Below are positions 6,692 to 9,731 of a DNA stretch of 9,731 bases, piece by piece (position 1 is the stretch's first letter; each line of letters opens with the position of its first letter). Location: assembly GCA_031370485.1 (NCBI GenBank), contig JANMQK010000347.1, positions 1-9,731 of the forward strand. Direction: 5' to 3'. The position numbers and the translations under genes were made by a program. Source of the DNA: JANMQK01 sp031370485 (GTDB lineage: Bacteria > Acidobacteriota > Polarisedimenticolia > Gp22-AA2). Below the pieces are notes generated by a model, which was not told the DNA's origin, did no database searches, and was given only the letters and a program-made list of their open reading frames with translations.

Positions 6692-7810
6692 TCAGGCGGC
6701 CAGGTTGGATCGGATTTGGAAAAGCTGCATCACGTCCCTGCGGCTGAGGATGCCGACGATTCTCCCGGCCGTGACGACCGGCAGGCGGCCGACGTCCTCC
6801 TGGACCATTCTCTCAAGCGCGGTGACGCAGTCCTCCTCGGGATCGAGCGGCGTGAGCCTTTCGGCCGGAGACATCACCCGGCGCACTGGTGTCGCGGCCC
6901 ACTCCTCCCGCGGCACGCTCTTGATCTGCTCGAGCGAGACCATGCCGAGCAGGCGGTCCCCGTCCGCCACGGGGAAGCTGCCGTGCGGGTGGCGGTAGAA
7001 GTAATCGGTGACCAGCTCCTCAAGGCTGGCGTGCCCCGGAACGGTGATGACCGGCTGGACCATGAGCTGGCGCACCCGCACCCCCGAGAGCAGGTCCTTC
7101 AGGAGAACCGCCCGGTAGCTCTGGCCGGCCGCCTGGTGCAGGAACATTCCGATCAGGATCAGCCAGATTCCCCCGATCATCCCGCCGTTGAAAAGCGTCC
7201 AGAGACCCCACGCCATCAGGCCGTAGCCGACGAACGAGCCGGCCGTCCCGGCGGTCCTCGTCGCCCGGATGAGGCTTCCGTGCCGGGCCCAGAGGAAGGC
7301 GCGCAGGATCCGTCCGCCGTCCAGGGGGAAGCCCGGCAGCAGGTTGAAGATGCCGAGCGCCAGGTTGATCGTGGCGAGATAGACGAGCACCGCGTTCCCG
7401 CCCGGGAGCCCCGCGGCAAAGCCGGAGAGCAGCGCCAGCCAGAAGAGGACGGCGAGCGCGATGCTGGTGGCGGGCCCGGCCGCCGCGATCCGCAGCTCGG
7501 CGCGCGGATCGGTTGGCTCCGAGGCCATTTCGGAGACCCCTCCGAAGAGAAACAGGCGGATGCGCGGCACCTTGATCCCGTAGCGGATCGCGAGCAGGGC
7601 GTGGGACATTTCGTGCACCAGCACCGATACGAAGAGAAACAACGCGGCGACCACACCCAGCCACCAGGCGAGGCCTCCCGTGATAGGCGGCTCCTGGGAG
7701 GGGAAATACCCCACTGCCAGGGTCCAGACCACGAGGAGGAAGATGAACAACCAAGTCGGGTCAATGACCACCCTGATGCCGAAGACCCGGGCGATCTGCA
7801 GGCTCTGCAT
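6692..7810 (-). CDS. Site-2 protease family (M50) membrane metalloprotease with two CBS domains
   Basis: A 372-aa integral-membrane zinc metalloprotease, likely cleaving transmembrane segments of regulatory or membrane proteins. The zinc-binding HEMSH motif gives H66, E67 and H70. The third ligand is D164 in NLLPGFPLDGGR (156-167). Several hydrophobic helices surround these. Residues about 245-300 (VRVRQLMVQPVITVPG onward) and 308-366 (PVRRVMSP to GRIVGILSRRDVMQLF) are two CBS domains, which in this subfamily bind nucleotides and gate activity. The start is supported by AGGA about 9 bases before the ATG. It lies 57 bases after the NhaR-type regulator and 22 bases before the FecCD permease, so it may share their transcript. 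A functional link to metal uptake, for example cleaving an anti-sigma or regulatory protein, or simply zinc need, is only a guess. It is a widespread gene and may be a neutral neighbour. Confidence 0.93.
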   Translation of the reverse strand: MQSLQIARVFGIRVVIDPTWLFIFLLVVWTLAVGYFPSQEPPITGGLAWWLGVVAALFLFVSVLVHEMSHALLAIRYGIKVPRIRLFLFGGVSEMASEPTDPRAELRIAAAGPATSIALAVLFWLALLSGFAAGLPGGNAVLVYLATINLALGIFNLLPGFPLDGGRILRAFLWARHGSLIRATRTAGTAGSFVGYGLMAWGLWTLFNGGMIGGIWLILIGMFLHQAAGQSYRAVLLKDLLSGVRVRQLMVQPVITVPGHASLEELVTDYFYRHPHGSFPVADGDRLLGMVSLEQIKSVPREEWAATPVRRVMSPAERLTPLDPEEDCVTALERMVQEDVGRLPVVTAGRIVGILSRRDVMQLFQIRSNLAA

Positions 7811-7867
7811 GGGGGCGATCCTAACCCAAAACGGGATCGGGAAACGGCGCGGCAGGCGTCCGCGGTG

Positions 7868-8764
7868 CTAAAGAAGCTGCCTGCGGGCGGCTTCGCTGAT
7901 CGCGACCACTCCGGGGTGCTTCAGCCTTCTTTCCAGAGTGATGGCGTAAAACCGCTCCCGGACCGCCTTCACGCGGCCGACAACGCGAACACCGTACTGC
8001 GCCATCACTTCCCCCTCGATCGCCGAGGGGGCCGGGAATATTCCTGCCCCGGCCTGCCCGAAGGTCTTCATCAGAGCGCTGTCATCGAACTCGCCGATAA
8101 CGCCAGGACGGATTCTCTCCCTCTCGAACCAGCTCTCCAGCGAGCGGCGCAGGGATGTGAACTCCGCCGGCAGCAGTAGAGGCGCCCCTTGCAGTGACTT
8201 CGGAAAGCCGCGCATATGCGACGCCGCAAGTCTGCGCGTGCCGAAGAACGACACGCCGCACTCGCCCAACGGGTGGCTGAAGGCTCGCACGCCCACGTCC
8301 GAGCCAAGCGGTGCGTCCGACAGGATGAGGTCCAGATCATGCAATGCGAGTTCAGCGGCCAAGCGGCCCAGCCGATCCTCCCGGCATACGATTCGAACCG
8401 GTGTAGGAAGCCGGAGAGCAGCCTCCAAGAACCGGTACGCGATCAACTTCGGTATTGAATCCGCTATGCCGACATGAAACCGGGCCGCCCGCTGAGTCGG
8501 ACGTCCTCGCAACGTGCTGACGAGATCTCTGCCGAGTGAAAAGATTTCCTCCGCATAACGAAACACAACCGATCCCATTTCGGTCAGCACCAGCTTCCTT
8601 CCGACGCGGTGAAACAGCTTCTCGCCCAGGGAGTTCTCAAGAGATCGGATCTGGCCGCTGATTGTGGGCTGGGCGAGACGAAGATGGGCGCAGGCCCGCG
8701 AGATGCTCCCCTCGCGCGCCACGGTCCAGAAGTAAAAAAGGTGATGGTAGTTCAGCCATTCCAT
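7868..8764 (-). CDS. nhaR: LysR-family transcriptional regulator, NhaR-like
   Basis: A 298-aa DNA-binding regulator. The N-terminus MEWLNYHHLFYFWTVAREGS, followed by AQPTISGQIRSLENSLGEKLFHR, is the NhaR-type winged helix-turn-helix; the recognition helix lies around residues 31-44. The remainder is a LysR periplasmic-binding-like effector domain with short matches to NhaR such as VFRYAEEIFSLGRD. In E. coli NhaR activates the sodium/proton antiporter gene nhaA and responds to Na+ and pH; here no antiporter gene is in the window, so the target must be something else. The start at 8764 gives the standard family N-terminus. In-frame ATGs at 8773 and 8785 are alternatives, and none has a clear ribosome site. 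It is transcribed away from the small-protein pair across an AT-rich spacer, the classic LysR arrangement for controlling a divergent gene, and it also heads the minus-strand run. Either could be its target. Confidence 0.9.
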   Translation of the reverse strand: MEWLNYHHLFYFWTVAREGSISRACAHLRLAQPTISGQIRSLENSLGEKLFHRVGRKLVLTEMGSVVFRYAEEIFSLGRDLVSTLRGRPTQRAARFHVGIADSIPKLIAYRFLEAALRLPTPVRIVCREDRLGRLAAELALHDLDLILSDAPLGSDVGVRAFSHPLGECGVSFFGTRRLAASHMRGFPKSLQGAPLLLPAEFTSLRRSLESWFERERIRPGVIGEFDDSALMKTFGQAGAGIFPAPSAIEGEVMAQYGVRVVGRVKAVRERFYAITLERRLKHPGVVAISEAARRQLL

Positions 8765-8950
8765 GGGGTGCATGATACATCGCATTAACCGATGATATCT
8801 GATGAAATTATCTATTTGCCTATGGACACCACTCCTGCGAGAGTAGACGAGTCAAAGCATCAAGGGTTTCATGGCGAAGTCTCCGGGGGACATCGAGGGC
8901 GGGACGGCAAGGCGTTGACTCTGGGCGCTTCACTGGAAGGAGGTGAGCAC
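8765..8950. promoter_or_regulatory. AT-rich divergent intergenic region between the NhaR-like gene and the small-protein genes
   Basis: This 186-base spacer is about 35% GC over 8781-8820, far below the rest of the window, and separates two divergent transcription units. On the minus strand GATAAT (8807-8812, five of six -10 matches) could start the regulator transcript about 30-35 bases before its ATG. No consensus -35 precedes it, which would suit an activator-dependent or autoregulated LysR promoter. A GATATC core at 8794-8799 lies beside it. On the plus strand no convincing sigma-70 promoter was found. The right half includes a 15-codon open frame (8871-8918). Confidence 0.5.
8937..8946 (+). 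promoter_or_regulatory. Perfect ten-base Shine-Dalgarno for the first small-protein gene
   Basis: AAGGAGGTGA matches the complement of the usual 16S rRNA 3' tail at all ten bases. GGAGG ends 7 bases before the ATG at 8951, which is optimal spacing. It fixes the start of the small protein and rules out the longer in-frame reading from 8792. Confidence 0.85.
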
Positions 8951-9157
8951 ATGACGAAGTTTCGTATCCCGGACGTGCGGTCGCTCGAGGACAGCCGCAC
9001 ATCTCCCAAGAGCCTGAAGGCACACTTCAGGCAAATCATCCTCGGCAGCAGAGTGGCCCGCGTGAGGGTGGAAGCGATCAATCCGGAGACGGGCGAGTAC
9101 CGCGTTGTGCTTCAGGGAACCCTCGAGAGAAACGGGGCGAATGAGGAGAAGCATTGA
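8951..9157 (+). CDS. Small protein A of a tandem paralogous pair, unknown function
   Basis: A 68-aa protein I do not recognise. It has no signal peptide, TM helix or cysteine and is predicted to be cytoplasmic. Residues 3-13 (KFRIPDVRSLE) and 18-33 (SPKSLKAHFRQIILGS) look like an amphipathic N-terminal half. Residues 38-58 (VRVEAINPETGEYRVVLQG and on) look like two β-strands joined by an N-P-E-T-G-E turn. The last ten residues (ERNGANEEKH) are hydrophilic and differ from the second copy. The start is set by the perfect Shine-Dalgarno. Aligned without gaps to protein B, 35 of the first 58 positions are identical by my count. Selection on the protein is suggested by the different third-codon bases alongside a fully conserved NPETGEY. 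It could be a peptide precursor, a small structural or regulatory protein, or an antitoxin; nothing decides between these. Confidence 0.85.
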   Translation: MTKFRIPDVRSLEDSRTSPKSLKAHFRQIILGSRVARVRVEAINPETGEYRVVLQGTLERNGANEEKH

Positions 9158-9159
9158 AC

Positions 9160-9184
9160 CACGCTTCACTCGCGGTGTCGCGTG
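9160..9184 (+). terminator. Imperfect hairpin just after small-protein gene A
   Basis: Two bases past the stop codon, CACGC and CAC pair with GTG and GCGTG around the loop TCGCG, with a 2x2 internal mismatch (TT/TC). No run of T follows, so it is not a classical intrinsic terminator. It may be an attenuator or mRNA-stabilising hairpin that sets the ratio of the two small proteins. Confidence 0.35.
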
Positions 9185-9272
9185 TGCTCCCTTCGAAAAA
9201 GCGGCTACCCCGCAGTTTCGGAGGGTTACCGACAGCGGGATTGCGGAGCGGAGATTCTGAACGCTCGACCTG

Positions 9273-9282
9273 AGGGAGGTGA
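9273..9282 (+). promoter_or_regulatory. Near-perfect Shine-Dalgarno for the second small-protein gene
   Basis: AGGGAGGTGA matches nine of ten bases of the ideal sequence, and the next base also fits. GGAGG ends 10 bases before the ATG at 9290, slightly long. The closer ATG at 9283 is in another frame and opens no sensible protein. The preceding TTCTGAACGCTCGACC is loosely similar to the corresponding bases before gene A, so the duplication appears to include the leader. Confidence 0.8.
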
Positions 9283-9289
9283 TGACGAC

Positions 9290-9499
9290 ATGGCGAAGTT
9301 CAATATTCAGGACGTGCAGTCGCTCGAGAGCTGCGCTGCGTCCCCTCTGAGCCTGAACGCGATTTTCGGGGAGATGATCCTGAGCAGCACACGTGCCTGG
9401 GCGAAGGTGGAGGCGATGAATCCGGAGACGGGCGAGTACCAGGTGGTGCTTCGGGGAACTCTCGACACAGAGGAGACGGAGTGGGAGGAGGAGGAGTGA
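9290..9499 (+). CDS. Small protein B of a tandem paralogous pair, unknown function
   Basis: A 69-aa paralogue of small protein A. Shared elements are KFxIxDVxSLE (3-13), SPxSLxAxF (18-26), IL at 30-31 and VEAxNPETGEYxVVLxGTL (40-58). Differences cluster in residues 14-17, 25-39 and the tail, which here is strongly acidic (DTEETEWEEEE, 59-69) where A has a mixed-charge tail. It has one cysteine (C15). There is no signal peptide or TM segment. It lies 132 bases after gene A, has its own strong ribosome site, and is followed by a strong hairpin. Conserved body and divergent tail would fit a precursor peptide family, or two subunits with different partners, but this is speculation and I know no characterised homologue. 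Confidence 0.85.
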   Translation: MAKFNIQDVQSLESCAASPLSLNAIFGEMILSSTRAWAKVEAMNPETGEYQVVLRGTLDTEETEWEEEE

Positions 9500-9510
9500 G
9501 CAACGTATCC

Positions 9511-9535
9511 GGGGCCTCGGGGTGGCCGAGGCCCC
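9511..9535 (+). terminator. Strong GC hairpin after small-protein gene B
   Basis: GGGGCCTCGG (9511-9520) pairs perfectly with CCGAGGCCCC (9526-9535) around the five-base loop GGTGG, 11 bases past the stop codon. No T-run follows (ATCGAACC), so this is either a U-less terminator, as is common in GC-rich genomes, or a 3'-end protecting hairpin. Confidence 0.6.
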
Positions 9536-9617
9536 ATCGAACCGTCGTGACCGGTCCGTCATTGATCCAATCGGCTGGACGATTAAGTGGCATCAACCGG
9601 CCGCACAGGAGACAGTC

Positions 9618-9731
9618 ATGAAGACCGCGGAGGGAAGCGCTCTCTGCATGTCGGTGTCGATCGAGCGGCTCCCCGGGCCGCGGGGTGAAGATGCCTGGCG
9701 CTGCAGGATCGAGGCGAGGCTGAAGCGTGCG
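9618..9731 (+). CDS. Start of an unidentified gene, cut by the right edge
   Basis: An ATG preceded by AGGAGA at 5 bases opens a frame that stays open for 38 codons to the window end. It begins MKTAEGSALCMSVSIERL and ends with AWRCRIEARLKRA. The pattern SVSIERL, a Gly/Pro turn, then WRCRIEARL looks like a β-hairpin. It is too short to assign. Its direction, and the strong hairpin separating it from gene B, suggest a neighbouring gene that may be functionally tied to the small proteins but separately transcribed or expressed at a different level. A start at the second ATG (9648-9650) is possible but lacks a clear ribosome site. Confidence 0.6.
   Translation, partial: MKTAEGSALCMSVSIERLPGPRGEDAWRCRIEARLKRA

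Larger units (their letters stand above)
8951..9499 (+). repeat. Tandem gene duplication encoding small proteins A and B
   Basis: The two genes are direct, diverged repeats. A 22-base block is identical between 9080-9101 and 9419-9440 (the NPETGEY codons). The segments around 8970-8990 and 9309-9329 (the DVxSLE codons) also match at most bases. Both copies keep full reading frames and strong ribosome sites, so neither looks like a decaying copy. Confidence 0.85.

Noticed and set aside
7816..7839. CGATCC/GGATCG inverted repeat between the regulator and protease genes
   Set aside because: Six-base stem with a 12-base loop and no T-run; too weak to call a terminator.
6635..8179. Long plus-strand open frame of 514 codons
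   Set aside because: Antisense to the M50 protease and part of the regulator, which both carry clear catalytic or DNA-binding motifs; the antisense product is Asp/Arg/Pro-rich and featureless.
8792..8950. Longer in-frame start for small protein A
   Set aside because: The added 53 residues have no conserved counterpart in protein B, and the perfect Shine-Dalgarno sits inside this stretch at 8937-8946.
8930..9562. Minus-strand open frame of 210 codons opposite the small-protein genes
   Set aside because: The plus-strand frames have near-ideal ribosome sites and paralogous, conserved proteins. The minus frame's apparent internal repeats only mirror the duplication.
1..9731. CRISPR arrays, tRNA/rRNA genes, insertion sequences
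   Set aside because: No spaced direct repeats, no cloverleaf-like segments, no transposase motifs or terminal inverted repeats were seen.

Overview
The window is GC-rich, roughly two-thirds G+C by eye, and codes for a Gram-negative-type envelope: two outer-membrane β-barrel proteins, periplasmic secreted proteins and ABC importers. No ribosomal or marker gene is present, so the lineage cannot be fixed. The combination fits a GC-rich, possibly uncultivated bacterium such as an Acidobacteria-, Deltaproteobacteria- or Rokubacteria-like lineage, but that is only an impression.

Positions 1-8764, all on the minus strand, form a tightly packed, co-directional run. In transcription order it holds: an NhaR-type LysR regulator; a site-2-protease-like M50 membrane peptidase with two CBS domains; a FecCD/BtuC-type permease overlapping its FecE/BtuD-type ATPase; an outer-membrane barrel of the MetA-pathway/'transporter' type; a TlpA-like secreted thioredoxin; a small one-TM His/Cys protein; a second outer-membrane barrel with a coiled-coil and Pro/Ala linker; a ZnuA/TroA-type (cluster A-I) metal-binding protein; and the N-terminal third of an ABC-3 (ZnuB-type) permease that runs off the left edge. 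Gaps are 57, 22, overlap, 13, 18, 23, 82, 7 and 4 bases. From the FecCD permease leftward this reads as a trans-envelope metal acquisition locus: two outer-membrane entry proteins, periplasmic redox and binding proteins, and two different classes of inner-membrane ABC permease. The metal cannot be read from sequence; zinc or manganese is usual for cluster A-I proteins, while FecCD systems carry chelated iron, haem, cobalamin and sometimes other metals.

An AT-rich spacer (about 35% GC over 8781-8820) separates this run from the plus-strand region 8951-9731. That region holds two tandem paralogous small proteins (68 and 69 aa) that I do not recognise. Each is preceded by an almost ideal Shine-Dalgarno sequence, and each is followed by a hairpin. 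Then comes the start of a third, unidentified gene cut by the right edge. The small-protein pair is the part most likely to be undescribed. No tRNA, rRNA, CRISPR array or insertion sequence was seen, and no gene-free stretch exceeds 300 bases.
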